A stretch of DNA of 64,000 nt from Jongsikchunia kroppenstedtii DSM 45133 (GCF_000380485.1 NZ_AQYG01000036.1:1-64000); one strand, 5' to 3'. Shown: positions 18,026-27,562, counted from the stretch's first letter. The notes: generated by a model not told the origin, from the sequence alone. Numbers and translations: made by a program.

Positions 18026-19180
18026 TCAGCCCAATCCGGCCGTCGAGCCCAGTTCGGCGACCAGCGCGGCGACGACATCCTTCGCCGACCCCGTGCTCGC
18101 AAACACCTTGCGCTGCCGCTGATATGACGCGCCGCGGCGCGGGATGTCGGCCACCCGGGCCAGCTCGTCGACGCAGCCGAGCTCGACGGCGATCGGCGCC
18201 AGCCGCTCCAGGATGTCCGCGAGATCGTCGGTGACCAGCCTCTCGTTGGCGGCCGAGTCCTGAATGATGATGGCGTCCAGGCCGTATCGCGCCGCTCGCC
18301 ACTTGTTCTCCTGCACCAGCCAGGGTGCGAGATGCGGCAACTGCTCGCCGGCCTCGAGCCGCCGATCCAGATCGACGACCAGGCAGTGCGTCAGCGCCAC
18401 CAGCGCCGACAACTCGGTCAGGTTCGACACCCCGTCGCAGATACGTACCTCGATGGTGCCGTGCTGCGGCGCGGGACGCACATCCCAGCGGATCTCGTTG
18501 AGCTGGTCGATGATTCCGGTCTTGAACTGATCACCGGCGAACGCCTCGAACTCCGACCATCGCTCGAACTGGAAGGGCAGCCCGGCCGTCGGCAGCTGCT
18601 GGAACATCATCGCCCGGTTGCTCGCATACCCGGTGTCCTGCCCGGACCACATCGGCGACGACGCCGACAACGCCAGCAGATGCGGGTAGTACGTGAGCAG
18701 CGCCGTCAGGATCGGGAACACCTTGTCCCGGTGGGTGATTCCGACGTGCACGTGCACGCCCCAGATCAGCATCTGCCGGCCCCACCACTGGGTGCGTTCC
18801 ATCAGTTCTTCGTACCGATGGCCTTCGGTCAGCCGCTGGGCGGACCACTGCGCGAACGGATGCGTCCCCGCACCGAACAGGTCGACCCCGATCTCATCAC
18901 CGATGCCGCGCACCAGTGTCAGGGCGTCGGCGAGATCGGCCATCGCCTCCCCGGTCGTCTGGCAGATGCCAGTGACCAGCTCGATGGTGTTGCGCAGCAG
19001 CTCTTTGTGCACGCGATGCCGGTCCGCGGGATCGACGTGCGCGAAGAATTCGGCAGCCGAGTTCGACAGGTCACGAGTCTGCTTGTCCACCAACGCCAGT
19101 TCCCACTCGACACCGAGTGAGGGGCCGGCGGACGCGACGAAGTCGATGGGGTACCTGTTGGGCGGCTCGCCCCCGAACAC
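18026..19180 (-). CDS. Carboxylate-amine ligase, glutamate--cysteine ligase family 2 (YbdK/Rv0433-like)
   Basis: 384 residues from GTG 19180. GCS2 motifs are clear: LGVEWELALVD near residue 22, WGVHVHVGITHRDKV, and TIEVRICDGVSNLTEL. The fold is an ATP-dependent glutamate ligase with weak gamma-glutamylcysteine synthetase activity in E. coli YbdK; its physiological substrate in actinobacteria, which use mycothiol, is not known. The gene follows sodC by 35 bases, the same order as Rv0432-Rv0433, and may act in a stress context. Confidence 0.9.
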   Translation of the reverse strand: MFGGEPPNRYPIDFVASAGPSLGVEWELALVDKQTRDLSNSAAEFFAHVDPADRHRVHKELLRNTIELVTGICQTTGEAMADLADALTLVRGIGDEIGVDLFGAGTHPFAQWSAQRLTEGHRYEELMERTQWWGRQMLIWGVHVHVGITHRDKVFPILTALLTYYPHLLALSASSPMWSGQDTGYASNRAMMFQQLPTAGLPFQFERWSEFEAFAGDQFKTGIIDQLNEIRWDVRPAPQHGTIEVRICDGVSNLTELSALVALTHCLVVDLDRRLEAGEQLPHLAPWLVQENKWRAARYGLDAIIIQDSAANERLVTDDLADILERLAPIAVELGCVDELARVADIPRRGASYQRQRKVFASTGSAKDVVAALVAELGSTAGLG

Positions 19181-19215
19181 GGTCGGCTCGCTCTTGCCGG
19201 CAGCCGTTGGCGGTA

Positions 19216-19818
19216 TCAGTCGCCGATGACGCCGCAGGCGACGCGCGCCTCCGAACTGCCGGGCATGCCGTCGCCGGCGTGGATCATGATCGACTTGCCG
19301 TTGATCTGATCAACGGTGAAGGCGTCCGTCGTGGTGACGGTCTGGCCCTTGCCGTTCGCGTCCACGAAGATCGGCACCAGGATGCCGCTCTCGGGCATTC
19401 CGGTGTGGCCCTCGACCTGGAAATGGCCTCCGGCAGAAGTGAAGTCGCCCTCGCACTTGCCCACCTGGTGGATGTGCTCGGCATGGAAGCCGGGGGTCAG
19501 TGACTTGTCGTCGACCGTGACGGTGATCTTCACGTCGGAGCCGTCGGCGGCGAAGACGGCCGTTCCGGCCTTGGTGCCGTCGGTGGTCTTCAGCTCGGCC
19601 GACACCGAGGTCGCCGAAGGCGTGTCGGACTCCTCTTCGCTGCCCGCGCTGTGCGCGCCGGGCGGAGCCGGGTTGCCGGTCACCACGGACGGCTGCGTGC
19701 CCGGGTTGCTGGTGGATTCCTCGCCATTGGAGCAGCCCGCAACGATCAGCGCGGCGGCGCCCAGCGATGCGGCCAGAGCCACAACTCGACGACCGTTCCG
19801 GTTTGTTGCCACCTTCAT
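19216..19818 (-). CDS. sodC: Superoxide dismutase [Cu-Zn], lipoprotein
   Basis: 200 residues from ATG 19818, preceded by AGGAGAG; an upstream in-frame ATG at 19842 is less likely. Signal plus lipobox LIVAGC gives an acylated Cys29, anchoring the enzyme outside the membrane. A Ser/Thr/Pro linker follows. Metal-site segments are FHAEHIHQVGKC (two copper His), GGHFQVEGHTG and SIMIHAGDGMPG, ending ARVACGVIGD with the second disulfide Cys. It converts extracellular superoxide to peroxide. The zinc-loop region is shorter than in eukaryotic enzymes, as in M. tuberculosis SodC. Operon neighbours are the LytR_C gene upstream and the GCS2-like gene downstream. Confidence 0.93.
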   Translation of the reverse strand: MKVATNRNGRRVVALAASLGAAALIVAGCSNGEESTSNPGTQPSVVTGNPAPPGAHSAGSEEESDTPSATSVSAELKTTDGTKAGTAVFAADGSDVKITVTVDDKSLTPGFHAEHIHQVGKCEGDFTSAGGHFQVEGHTGMPESGILVPIFVDANGKGQTVTTTDAFTVDQINGKSIMIHAGDGMPGSSEARVACGVIGD

Positions 19819-19894
19819 GGGCTGCTCTCCTGCCTGGTCCACTACTAGGGAGTTCGGTTCGGACGAATCATATCGGTGCCCCCGATCGACTCGA

Positions 19895-20440
19895 CTACTG
19901 CACTACGACTAGCGCGATCGCGGTATCCGGACAGCTGGACAGCGTCGCGGTGCGCTCGTCCATTTCCTGCTTGGACGCCGTCACCGTACTCACCAGATCG
20001 TCGATGTACTGCGTCTGCTTCCGGTTGTAGAACACCGTGTTGTCCGTGATCGAACTGGTCTGCAGATTGCTGACTTCCTGGATCTTCCAGCCGCCGGCCT
20101 CCAGCTCATCGGCGACCTTGCGGGCCAGGCCCTTGACCGTCCCCGCGTTGAACACGCACACCGCCGGACGGTTCGCAGCAGCCGCCGAGGTCGTGGTGGT
20201 GGCCGGGGCCGTGGTCGACGGAGCGGTGGTCAGCGTGTCGGTCGAGGCCGTGGTCACCGGGTTGGAGTCCTTGCTGGCCGCGGAATGCCAGCCCAGCCCG
20301 ATACAGACGACTGCCACCGCGAGCAGCAGCATCGCTCCCGCCCGCAGCGGCAACCGGTTCGGTTCGCGCTGGGCGGCCTCGGATTTGACGGAGGCGCGGC
20401 GCCTGGTCGGCCGACCGCGTCCGGATGGTTGGTCGCTCAC
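19895..20440 (-). CDS. LytR C-terminal domain protein, membrane anchored (Rv0431-like)
   Basis: 181 residues from GTG 20440. A basic N-terminus (RPTRRRASVK) leads into one helix (AMLLLAVAVVCIGLGW), a Thr/Ala/Ser-rich linker, and a LytR_C domain with VCVFNAGTVKGLARKVADEL and ALVVVQ at the end. The family is found alone or attached to LytR-CpsA-Psr enzymes; the Rv0431 relative in mycobacteria affects membrane vesicle release. It has no catalytic residues. It sits between the DUF3263 gene and sodC as in mycobacteria. Confidence 0.88.
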   Translation of the reverse strand: MSDQPSGRGRPTRRRASVKSEAAQREPNRLPLRAGAMLLLAVAVVCIGLGWHSAASKDSNPVTTASTDTLTTAPSTTAPATTTTSAAAANRPAVCVFNAGTVKGLARKVADELEAGGWKIQEVSNLQTSSITDNTVFYNRKQTQYIDDLVSTVTASKQEMDERTATLSSCPDTAIALVVVQ

Positions 20441-20493
20441 CGTGCCCACCTTACGGCCCCACGGGTCTGCGGCCGGATCGCATGCACGTCGAT

Positions 20494-20841
20494 CTAGGTG
20501 ACCTCGAACCCGAGCCGGCGGGCCGCGCGTGCCTTCTGCCGGCTGGCGCGCAGTCGCCGCAGGCGCTTGACCAGCATCGGGTCGGCGGCCAGCGCTTCGG
20601 GACGATCCACCAACGCGTTCAGCACCTGGTAATAGCGGGTCGCGGACATGTCGAAGAGCTCTTTGATGGCTTCTTCTTTGGCGCCCGCGTACTTCCACCA
20701 CTGGCGCTCGAACGACAGCACATCGTGCTCGCGGCGGGTCAGACCGTCGGCACCCTTCTCATGAAGTCCAAGCTCCCCGCTTCCGGCCCCGTCGGCCGTC
20801 TGCCCGGTTTGCTTCTGGCTACGCGCAGCTGCGCCGTCCAT
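20494..20841 (-). CDS. DUF3263 helix-turn-helix-like protein (Rv0430-like)
   Basis: 115 residues from ATG 20841. The DUF3263 core reads LTRREHDVLSFERQWW, then KEEAIKELFDMSATRYYQVL, a helix-turn-helix-like arrangement, and a basic tail RRLRASRQKARAARRLGFEV. It resembles small DNA-binding regulators; no target is known. It is divergent from def with 140 bases between them and leads the LytR_C, sodC, GCS2 run. Confidence 0.88.
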   Translation of the reverse strand: MDGAAARSQKQTGQTADGAGSGELGLHEKGADGLTRREHDVLSFERQWWKYAGAKEEAIKELFDMSATRYYQVLNALVDRPEALAADPMLVKRLRRLRASRQKARAARRLGFEVT

Positions 20842-20981
20842 CTCGCTCCCTATGACTTCGGTCCGTGAATACTGTCTCCCGACCAACTATGTTGCACCCG
20901 AATTACAACAGTGTGGTTCTTAAGCATCTAACCACGCAGACGAAGAATCTTCGGCGAGACGTGCCGAGTAATCTGTGCCGC

Positions 20982-21587
20982 ATGGCAATTCTCCCGATTT
21001 GCATCGTCGGCGAACCGGTCCTGCATCAGCCCACCGAACCGGTCGCGCTCGACGCCGACGGCAAGCCGCCCGCCGATGTCGTCGCGCTGCTGGACGACAT
21101 GTACGAAACGATGGACGCCGCACACGGTGTCGGGCTCGCCGCGAATCAGGTCGGGGTCGGCCGCCGCTTCTTCGTCTACGACTGCCCGGACGACGCGCTG
21201 GGCGAAAAGCGTCGCGGCGAGGTGATCAACCCGGTACTCGAGACCTCCGAGATTCCGGAGACGATGCCCGACCCCGACGACAACGATGAGGGCTGCCTGT
21301 CGGTGCCCGGCGAGCAGTTCGCCACCGGCCGCGCCACCTGGGCCCGGGTGACCGGCGTCGATCGCAATGGCACTCCGGTCGACATCTCCGGCAACGGTTT
21401 CTTCGCCCGGATGCTGCAGCACGAGACCGGCCATCTGGATGGCTTCTTGTATGTCGACGTGCTGGTCGGCCGCAATGCGCGCGCCGCCAAGAAGGCGATC
21501 AAGAAGAACGGATGGGGCGTGCCTGGCCTGAGCTGGTTGCCCGGCAGCGTGGCGGATCCGTTCGGGCACTTGGAGATCGATCACTGA
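20982..21587 (+). CDS. def: Peptide deformylase
   Basis: 201 residues from ATG 20982; the frame is open further up but without family similarity. All three motifs are present: [10 protein letters not shown] (49-58), EGCLSVPG with metal ligand Cys105, and QHETGHLDG with ligands His147 and His151 and catalytic Glu148. It removes the N-formyl group from nascent proteins. The C-terminal tail ([10 protein letters not shown]) is the actinobacterial extension. It is followed after 3 bases by a GNAT gene, matching Rv0429c-Rv0428c. Confidence 0.96.
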   Translation: MAILPICIVGEPVLHQPTEPVALDADGKPPADVVALLDDMYETMDAAHGVGLAANQVGVGRRFFVYDCPDDALGEKRRGEVINPVLETSEIPETMPDPDDNDEGCLSVPGEQFATGRATWARVTGVDRNGTPVDISGNGFFARMLQHETGHLDGFLYVDVLVGRNARAAKKAIKKNGWGVPGLSWLPGSVADPFGHLEIDH

Positions 21588-21590
21588 GAC

Positions 21591-22535
21591 ATGGCGTCAC
21601 AGCTGCCGCCGACGCGCGGCGATCGGGTCGTGGTGCGCTTCGCGCTCAACGAGCACACCGCCCACATCAGCGACCGCACAAGGGATCCGGCGGCGACGCT
21701 GTCCGACATCACCGGTCGACTGATCGCATCCACCGATGCCGCACTCACCGTGCAGCGCGGCGACGACGAGGTCGTCGTGCCCACCGAGTTCATCGTGTCG
21801 GTGCGCACGCTGTCCACGCGAACGGTGCGCAACTCGGATATCCGCTCGGTCGAACTGGCCGCCGCGCGCGGCTGGCCCGGGCGCGAACACGAGATCGCCG
21901 ACGGTTGGATGCTGCGGGCCAGCTCCGGATTCACCGTCCGCGGCAGCTCGGCTGTGCCGGTGGGATCCGAGGCGCGCCTTGATGATTCCTCCGTCGCGGC
22001 CATCCGCTCCTGGTACGCCGAGCGTGATCTGCCGCCGTGGTTGATCGAGGTCGAGCGCCTGCTGCCGGTCACCGGTGCCGCGGTCTCGGAAATGCTCACC
22101 GCGTCGATCGACGAGCTGACATCGGGCCACGATCACACCGAGGTGACCATCTCCGCGCAACCCGACGAGCGCTGGCTCACCGCGCAACTGCGGGCGCGGC
22201 CCGGCGAATCGTCTCTCGCTGCGGCGCAGGACGAGGTCGAATCGGTCATCGGCACAGCATGTTTCGCCGCCCTCGGGGATTCGATCGGCCGCGGCACGAT
22301 CACGGAGGACGCCCACGGCCGACCGTGGTTCGGCATCACCTCGCTGTGGACCGATGAACATGCCCGCGGCACCGGAGCCGGCCGCGCCATCGTGTCCGCG
22401 CTGACCGCCTGGGCCCGTGAGCAGGGCGCCGAGCACGCCTACATCCAGCTCGACGGCAAGAAGACGACGCAGCGCGACTGGTACCGCGGCCTCGGCTACG
22501 GCCTGCATCACCGCTTCGGCTACCGCCGGCTGTAG
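21591..22535 (+). CDS. GNAT-family N-acetyltransferase (Rv0428c-like)
   Basis: 314 residues. The N-terminal 90 residues form a small beta-rich domain (GDRVVVRFALNE). The GNAT region spans the rest, with the acetyl-CoA loop near RGTGAGRAIVSALTAWAREQ and the closing QRDWYRGLGYGLHHRFGYR. The acceptor is unknown. It is coupled to def (3-base gap), a pairing kept in mycobacteria, which hints at a role near protein N-terminus processing, though this is inference. Confidence 0.88.
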   Translation: MASQLPPTRGDRVVVRFALNEHTAHISDRTRDPAATLSDITGRLIASTDAALTVQRGDDEVVVPTEFIVSVRTLSTRTVRNSDIRSVELAAARGWPGREHEIADGWMLRASSGFTVRGSSAVPVGSEARLDDSSVAAIRSWYAERDLPPWLIEVERLLPVTGAAVSEMLTASIDELTSGHDHTEVTISAQPDERWLTAQLRARPGESSLAAAQDEVESVIGTACFAALGDSIGRGTITEDAHGRPWFGITSLWTDEHARGTGAGRAIVSALTAWAREQGAEHAYIQLDGKKTTQRDWYRGLGYGLHHRFGYRRL

Positions 22536-22593
22536 CCGTCGGCAGCGCCTGAATGGCTGGCGCGCCGGTCTCACGACGTGAAAGGATCTCTCC

Positions 22594-24360
22594 GTGAGAC
22601 GACTCGGGTCGGCGCCGGCAGTAGTCGGCGTTGCGGCAGTCGTGTCCGGGATAGCTGTTTTCTGGCATATCAACCGCGCCCCGGTCGAGCCCTACTACGC
22701 CGCTGCGGCACACTCGATGGCTCGCAATTGGCACAACTTCTTCTTCGCCGCGGCCGACTGGAATGCGACGGTCTCCATCGACAAGCTGCCGGGTGGAGTG
22801 TGGCCGTCGGCCATCTGCTGCGCGATCTTCGGTACCCACACCTGGGCGATCGTGCTGCCGAATGCGCTGGCAGCGGTCGCCGCGGTCATCGCCATCTATT
22901 TTCCGATCCGCCGGATGGCAGGTCCGGCGGCAGGCGCAGTCGCCGCCGTGACTCTCGCGCTGATGCCGGTGCTGATCGCATTGGGCCGCGGCAACATTCC
23001 CGACATGCTGATGATCCTGCTGCTGATCCTCGCGCTCGGCGAAGTCACCGCCGCGGCGGAGGGGATGCGCATGCGCCTGCTGACGGCGGCAGTCCTCGTG
23101 GGACTGGCGTTCGAGGTCAAGATGCTGGCGGCCTGGCTGGTCCTGCCCGCGCTGGCGCTCGGTTACATGCTCCGCTCCGAACGCGGCTGGCGTGTCAAGA
23201 TCGCCGATCTGGCGGCCGCGGGCGCCGTGACGGCGGTGGTCTCACTGATCTGGCCGGTGGTCGTAGGGCTGTTCCCGGCTGCGCACCGACCGCACGTGGA
23301 CGGTACGAGTGACAACTCCGTGCTGTCACAGACCTTCTCCTACAACGGATTCAGCCGAACGGGTCACGACACACCGAATCACCTCCTCCAGCAACAGGGC
23401 CTTCCGCTCAACGTTCCGGCCGGCGCGCCAGGACTCGGCCGGTTGCTGCACGACGGCATGGGCCGGGAAGGCGCCTGGCTGCTGCCCCTCTGCGTACTCG
23501 TCGCGGTCGCCGGTGTCGCCGCCCGACGCGGCAGACCGCCGCACGATCCGTTGCGCGCCGGCTACCTCATGCTGTTGTCCTGGCTACTGATCTACTTCTT
23601 CGCCTTCAGCTTCCTGACCGAGATCAATCCGTACTACGTTGTGGCGCTGGCGCCGCCCGTCGCCGGCATCGTCGCGCTCGGCGCAGTCCAGCTATGGCAG
23701 ATGCCGATGGGTCGACCGTTCGCGATCGCCGCCGTCGCTGTGATCGTGACGGCCGGATACGGAACCTGGCTGGCGTACTCGGGTCCGACCTGGACCCCTG
23801 TCGCCCTGACCGTGCTCAGCCTGGCGGCGATCGTCGCGCTCGGGCTGATCGTGCTGCGGTGGCGCCGCGCGACCCCGGTGGTGGTCGCCATGCTCGCGGT
23901 CGCGATGATGCCGTCGACCGTCGCCGCGGCAACACTCCCCGTCCGCGACGAGGGCGCGACCGACATCCCGCTGGAATCGCAGCAGCTGCGCCGTGAATTG
24001 ACGTGGACCTTCCGAACCTCGGTGACCGACGCAGCGAAGTCGATTCCGGCATTGCGCAGGGCACAGCGTGGGGCGCCCTATTTGATGGCCAGCCAGTCGG
24101 CCGCGCTCGGGTCGGTGTTCGCGATCAATACCGATGCCGAGGTCTATCCGATCGGCGGTTACGACGGGCGCGGGGCCTCGCCGACGATGGATCAACTGAG
24201 AAGAGCCGTGGCCCAAGGAGAGTTCCACTTCGTGGTCGGCCTCAAGAACACCACCGATCCGCGCATGCTGTGGATCGACCGGGCCTGTCGACCCGAGCCG
24301 TCCACCGCCACCTGGGTCTCGATCCATGTGTGCACGAGCGCCTCAGCCCGAGTGCGCTGA
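22594..24360 (+). CDS. GT-C type glycosyltransferase, family 39/ArnT-like
   Basis: 588 residues from GTG 22594 with AAAGGA upstream at 22581-22586. The N-terminus has YYAAAAHSMARNWHNFFFAA, DWNATVSIDKLPGGVWPSAI and LGRGNIPDMLMILLLILALG, the pattern of bacterial PMT_2 (YkcB-like) polyprenyl-phosphate sugar transferases. About 11 helices precede a C-terminal extracellular domain (from residue 440, IPALRRAQRGAPYLMASQSA). It should move a sugar from a polyprenyl carrier onto a protein or wall polymer outside the membrane. In mycobacteria this position between Rv0428c and xthA has no such gene, so it is an addition here. Confidence 0.85.
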   Translation: MRRLGSAPAVVGVAAVVSGIAVFWHINRAPVEPYYAAAAHSMARNWHNFFFAAADWNATVSIDKLPGGVWPSAICCAIFGTHTWAIVLPNALAAVAAVIAIYFPIRRMAGPAAGAVAAVTLALMPVLIALGRGNIPDMLMILLLILALGEVTAAAEGMRMRLLTAAVLVGLAFEVKMLAAWLVLPALALGYMLRSERGWRVKIADLAAAGAVTAVVSLIWPVVVGLFPAAHRPHVDGTSDNSVLSQTFSYNGFSRTGHDTPNHLLQQQGLPLNVPAGAPGLGRLLHDGMGREGAWLLPLCVLVAVAGVAARRGRPPHDPLRAGYLMLLSWLLIYFFAFSFLTEINPYYVVALAPPVAGIVALGAVQLWQMPMGRPFAIAAVAVIVTAGYGTWLAYSGPTWTPVALTVLSLAAIVALGLIVLRWRRATPVVVAMLAVAMMPSTVAAATLPVRDEGATDIPLESQQLRRELTWTFRTSVTDAAKSIPALRRAQRGAPYLMASQSAALGSVFAINTDAEVYPIGGYDGRGASPTMDQLRRAVAQGEFHFVVGLKNTTDPRMLWIDRACRPEPSTATWVSIHVCTSASARVR

Positions 24361-24414
24361 GGACCGGATCGGGGCAGCCACCGGTTGGACGCGGACGTCC
24401 ACTACGGTGGCTGC

Positions 24415-25200
24415 GTGCGAATCGCGACCTGGAACGTCAACTCCATCCGAGCCCGCGCCGAACGCGTGGTCGACTGGCTCGAGCGCGCCGATGTCGATGT
24501 GCTCGCCATCCAGGAGACCAAGTGCTCCGTCGACCAATTCCCCGAAATGGGGTTCGCCGCAGCAGGTTACGACGTCGAGCGGATCGGCTACAACCAGTGG
24601 AACGGAGTCGCGATCGTCTCTCGCGTGGGGATCGAGGATCTGCAGACCGGCTTCCCCGATCAACCGCGGTGGAACGACGCCGTCGAGGCCCGCGCGATCT
24701 CGGCGATCTGCGGCGGGGTCCGGGTCTGGAGTCTGTACGTGCCGAACGGCCGCGGGCTCGACGATCCGCACATGAGCTACAAGCTCGACTGGCTGGGGAC
24801 GCTCAACGGCCATGCGCGACAATGGCTCGCCGATGATCCGTCCGCCCAGATCGTGTTGGCCGGCGACTGGAACATCGCGCCGACCGACGACGACGTCTGG
24901 AGCGTCGATTACTACGCCGACAAGTCGCATATCTCGGCGCCCGAGCGCGCCGCCTTCACCGATTTCCTCGATGCCGGCTATGCCGACGTGGTCCGCCCGC
25001 ACGCCCCGGGACCGGGCGTCTACACCTACTGGGACTACACCCAGCTGCGCTTCCCGCGCAAAGAGGGCATGCGGATCGATTTCACGCTCTGCTCCCCCGC
25101 GCTCGCCGAGCGGGTGAGCGGCGCGCATATCGATCGCGAGGAGCGAAAAGGCAAGGGCGCCAGCGACCATGCCCCCGTCGTGATCGATATCGGTCCGTAG
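24415..25200 (+). CDS. xthA: Exodeoxyribonuclease III / AP endonuclease
   Basis: 261 residues from GTG 24415. Endonuclease/exonuclease/phosphatase fold with ATWNVNSIRAR, LAIQETKC (metal Glu), SLYVPNGRG, LAGDWNIAPTDDD, and the final ASDHAPVVIDI with catalytic Asp-His. It nicks DNA at abasic sites in base-excision repair. Its stop is followed directly by a long imperfect inverted repeat that separates it from the convergent marR. Confidence 0.94.
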   Translation: MRIATWNVNSIRARAERVVDWLERADVDVLAIQETKCSVDQFPEMGFAAAGYDVERIGYNQWNGVAIVSRVGIEDLQTGFPDQPRWNDAVEARAISAICGGVRVWSLYVPNGRGLDDPHMSYKLDWLGTLNGHARQWLADDPSAQIVLAGDWNIAPTDDDVWSVDYYADKSHISAPERAAFTDFLDAGYADVVRPHAPGPGVYTYWDYTQLRFPRKEGMRIDFTLCSPALAERVSGAHIDREERKGKGASDHAPVVIDIGP

Positions 25201-25204
25201 CGCC

Positions 25205-25316
25205 GTAGACGGCGATCAGATGGACGATCCGGCAAGGTTGGCGAAGTCTCGCCATGCCGGGCTTGTATGCGGGACTTCGCCATAACGCCGCCGGTCGTTC
25301 ATCTGGCGCCGTCTAC
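25205..25316. repeat. Long imperfect inverted repeat between xthA and marR
   Basis: GTAGACGGCG at 25205 has its reverse complement (CGCCGTCTAC) ending at 25316. Inner pairs include AGATGGACGATCCGGC against GCCGGTCGTTCATCT with mismatches, and GGCGAAGTC (25240-25248) against GACTTCGCC. The whole forms a 112-base, mostly paired structure whose right arm overlaps the last 18 bases of marR. It may serve as a bidirectional terminator, or be a relic of a small mobile element. Confidence 0.6.
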
Positions 25317-25745
25317 CGCCAGCGCGTCGGCGAGGAACTTTAGTCCGGCAACGACTTTCGCCCGCTCGGCGTCGTCTTCGATCGCCTCGAGCGCCTGCTC
25401 CAGCGTCTTGATCCGCCGCGAGGTGTTGCCGTTGATCATGTCGATACCGGTCTGGGTCGGGCTGAGCAGATACGCGCGTCCGTCCTCGGGATCGGCCGTC
25501 CGGACGACGTATCCCTCACGTTCCAGCGCTGCGACGACGCGGGACATCGTCGGCACCGCAACGTTTTCCTGCTCAGCCAGCTCGGACAGCCGCAGCGGAG
25601 CCCGTTGTACGAGCATCCACAGCGCCGACATCGAGCTCTGTGCCAGCGAACCGGAGCTGGTCAGCTGGCGCAGCGTTCGTTGAATGCGCACCAGGTTGTG
25701 GTACACATTCGCGGCCTGCGTGAGTTCCGTCGACGACGTCGTCAC
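25299..25745 (-). CDS. MarR-family transcriptional regulator
   Basis: 148 residues from GTG 25745. The winged-helix core has LRLSELAEQENVAVPTMSRV as recognition helix region and VAALEREGYVVRTADPEDGR as wing. It overlaps the MFS stop by 4 bases (GTGA), so it is translated with the exporter it probably controls. Likely it represses the operon by binding the TTAGTT/AACTAA sites upstream of the MFS gene and is released by a small aromatic or drug-like ligand. Confidence 0.9.
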   Translation of the reverse strand: MTTSSTELTQAANVYHNLVRIQRTLRQLTSSGSLAQSSMSALWMLVQRAPLRLSELAEQENVAVPTMSRVVAALEREGYVVRTADPEDGRAYLLSPTQTGIDMINGNTSRRIKTLEQALEAIEDDAERAKVVAGLKFLADALAVDGAR

Positions 25746-27541
25746 AGCCGTGCCCCGGTCGGGCCCGCCGCCGCGGCGACCTCACCCTGGACGTCCGGGC
25801 TGACATCGACCGTCTCCTCGACGATCTCGACGTCCGCGGCGTCGGCGGCGTCGGCGGTGGTCTCATCCGGGGTGTACGACTTCGGCGAGAAGTAGGACGC
25901 CAGCGCGGCGACCAGCATCATGACGCCGGCGGTGACGAACACGACCACGAGTCCGCTATGGAACGGGCCGGACATCAGGTGCGGGAAGAATTCCTGACCG
26001 GTCAGCGTGTGCGCGTCGACGCCCGGCTTGTTCAGCTCCGACGCCGGGATCAGCTGCTGCATCGGGTTGTAGCCAAGGAACGCGGCGAACAGCATGCCGA
26101 CCGGCGGCAGGTTCGAGACGTTGTCGGCGACGCCGGCCGAGACACCATGCGAGACGAGCCCGTGATGCATCGCCGACGGCAGCGTGTTGGCCAGGCCGAC
26201 CACCATGAGCGAGAAGAACAGGCCGATGGAGATGGCCGAACCCGAGTTGAAGAAGGTCGCCCGCATGCCGGACGCCGCGCCGCGCTGCTGCGCCGGCACG
26301 CTCGACATGATCATCGCCGTGTTGGGCGACGAGAACAGGCCCGAGCCGACGCCGCTGAGCAGGATCAGCAGCGCGAACAGCCAGTACGGGAAGTTCACCG
26401 GGATCAGCACCAGCGCGATGAAGGTCGCACCGACCAGCAGCGCACCGCCGGTGGCGAACCACCGGGCGCCGTAGTGATCCGAGAGCCAGCCGGCGATGGG
26501 GCCGGCGACCAGGAAGCCGATGGTCAGCGGCACCAGGAAGATGCCCGCCCACAGCGGCGTGGACTCGTAGCTGTAGCCGTGCAGCGGCAGCCAGATTCCC
26601 TGCAGCCAGATGATCAGCATGAACTGCATGCCGCCGCGGCCGATCGAGGCCATCCAGCTGGCCAGGTTGCCCAGGCCGAAGGCGCGGTTCTTGAACAGTT
26701 CGAGGTGGAAGATCGGGTCCTTCACCTTGGTCTCGACGATGCAGAAGGCGATCAGCAGGACGAAGCCGCCGATCAGGCCGGACAGCACCCAGGGGTTGGT
26801 CCAGCCGGTGTTCGATCCGCCGTAGGGCTGGATGCCGTAGGTGACGGCGGTGAGCAGCACGATGAGGCCGACCGCGAATGTCAGGGTGCCGATCCAGTCG
26901 ATCTTGCCGGGGACCTTCTCGCCGGTCTCCTTGAGCGAGGTGATCGACCAGATGGCGCCGACGATGCCGAACGGAACGCTGACCCAGAAGACCGCGCGCC
27001 AGTCCCACTCGGAGAGCACGCCGCCCAGGACCAGACCCAGGAACGATCCGGCGATCGCCGCAACCATGTTGACGCCCAACGCCATACCGCGCTGCTTGAC
27101 GGGGAAGGCGTCGGTCAGGATCGCGGTCGAGTTGGCCATCAGCATCGCGCCGCCGACGCCCTGCACCACGCGCAACGCGATCATGTAGATCGCGCCCGGG
27201 CCGCCCTGGAACGGGTCGAACGACAGCAGCACCGCGGCGACGGTGAACACCACGAATCCGAGGTTGTAGGTGCGGACGCGGCCGATCATGTCGCCGAGCC
27301 GGCCGAACGGCACCACCAGCACCGCGCTGACCAGCATGAAGCCCATCAGCATCCACAGCAGGTAGCTGACATTGCCCGGCGACAGCGGGTTGAGGTCGAT
27401 CCCTTTGAAGATCGCGGGCAGGGAGATCAACACGATCGACGAGTTGATCGTCACCAGCAGCATGCCGAGCGTGGTGTTGGACAACGCCAACCACTTGTAC
27501 TTGGGATGCTCGACCCCGATCTGCACCCGGGAGGACATCAT
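25742..27541 (-). CDS. MFS transporter, DHA2 (14-helix) drug:H+ antiporter type
   Basis: 599 residues, about 14 helices. Motif A is seen as FGRLGDMIGRVRTYNLG, motif C near GSFLGLVLGGVLSEWDWRAV, and the second half has GPIAGWLSDHYGARW. A long loop (VSNLPPVGMLFAAF region) lies near helix 13, and the last 50 residues are acidic. It should export toxic organic compounds with proton exchange. The start is one of two adjacent ATGs (27541, 27538). It is the first gene of an operon with marR. Confidence 0.9.
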   Translation of the reverse strand: MMSSRVQIGVEHPKYKWLALSNTTLGMLLVTINSSIVLISLPAIFKGIDLNPLSPGNVSYLLWMLMGFMLVSAVLVVPFGRLGDMIGRVRTYNLGFVVFTVAAVLLSFDPFQGGPGAIYMIALRVVQGVGGAMLMANSTAILTDAFPVKQRGMALGVNMVAAIAGSFLGLVLGGVLSEWDWRAVFWVSVPFGIVGAIWSITSLKETGEKVPGKIDWIGTLTFAVGLIVLLTAVTYGIQPYGGSNTGWTNPWVLSGLIGGFVLLIAFCIVETKVKDPIFHLELFKNRAFGLGNLASWMASIGRGGMQFMLIIWLQGIWLPLHGYSYESTPLWAGIFLVPLTIGFLVAGPIAGWLSDHYGARWFATGGALLVGATFIALVLIPVNFPYWLFALLILLSGVGSGLFSSPNTAMIMSSVPAQQRGAASGMRATFFNSGSAISIGLFFSLMVVGLANTLPSAMHHGLVSHGVSAGVADNVSNLPPVGMLFAAFLGYNPMQQLIPASELNKPGVDAHTLTGQEFFPHLMSGPFHSGLVVVFVTAGVMMLVAALASYFSPKSYTPDETTADAADAADVEIVEETVDVSPDVQGEVAAAAGPTGARL

Positions 27542-27562
27542 GCGCGTGAACCGCCTTAGGAA

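Noticed and set aside
25958-27559. Long plus-strand open frame over the MFS gene
   Set aside because: The minus strand encodes a clear 14-helix transporter. The plus frame is a Glu/Arg/His-rich shadow.
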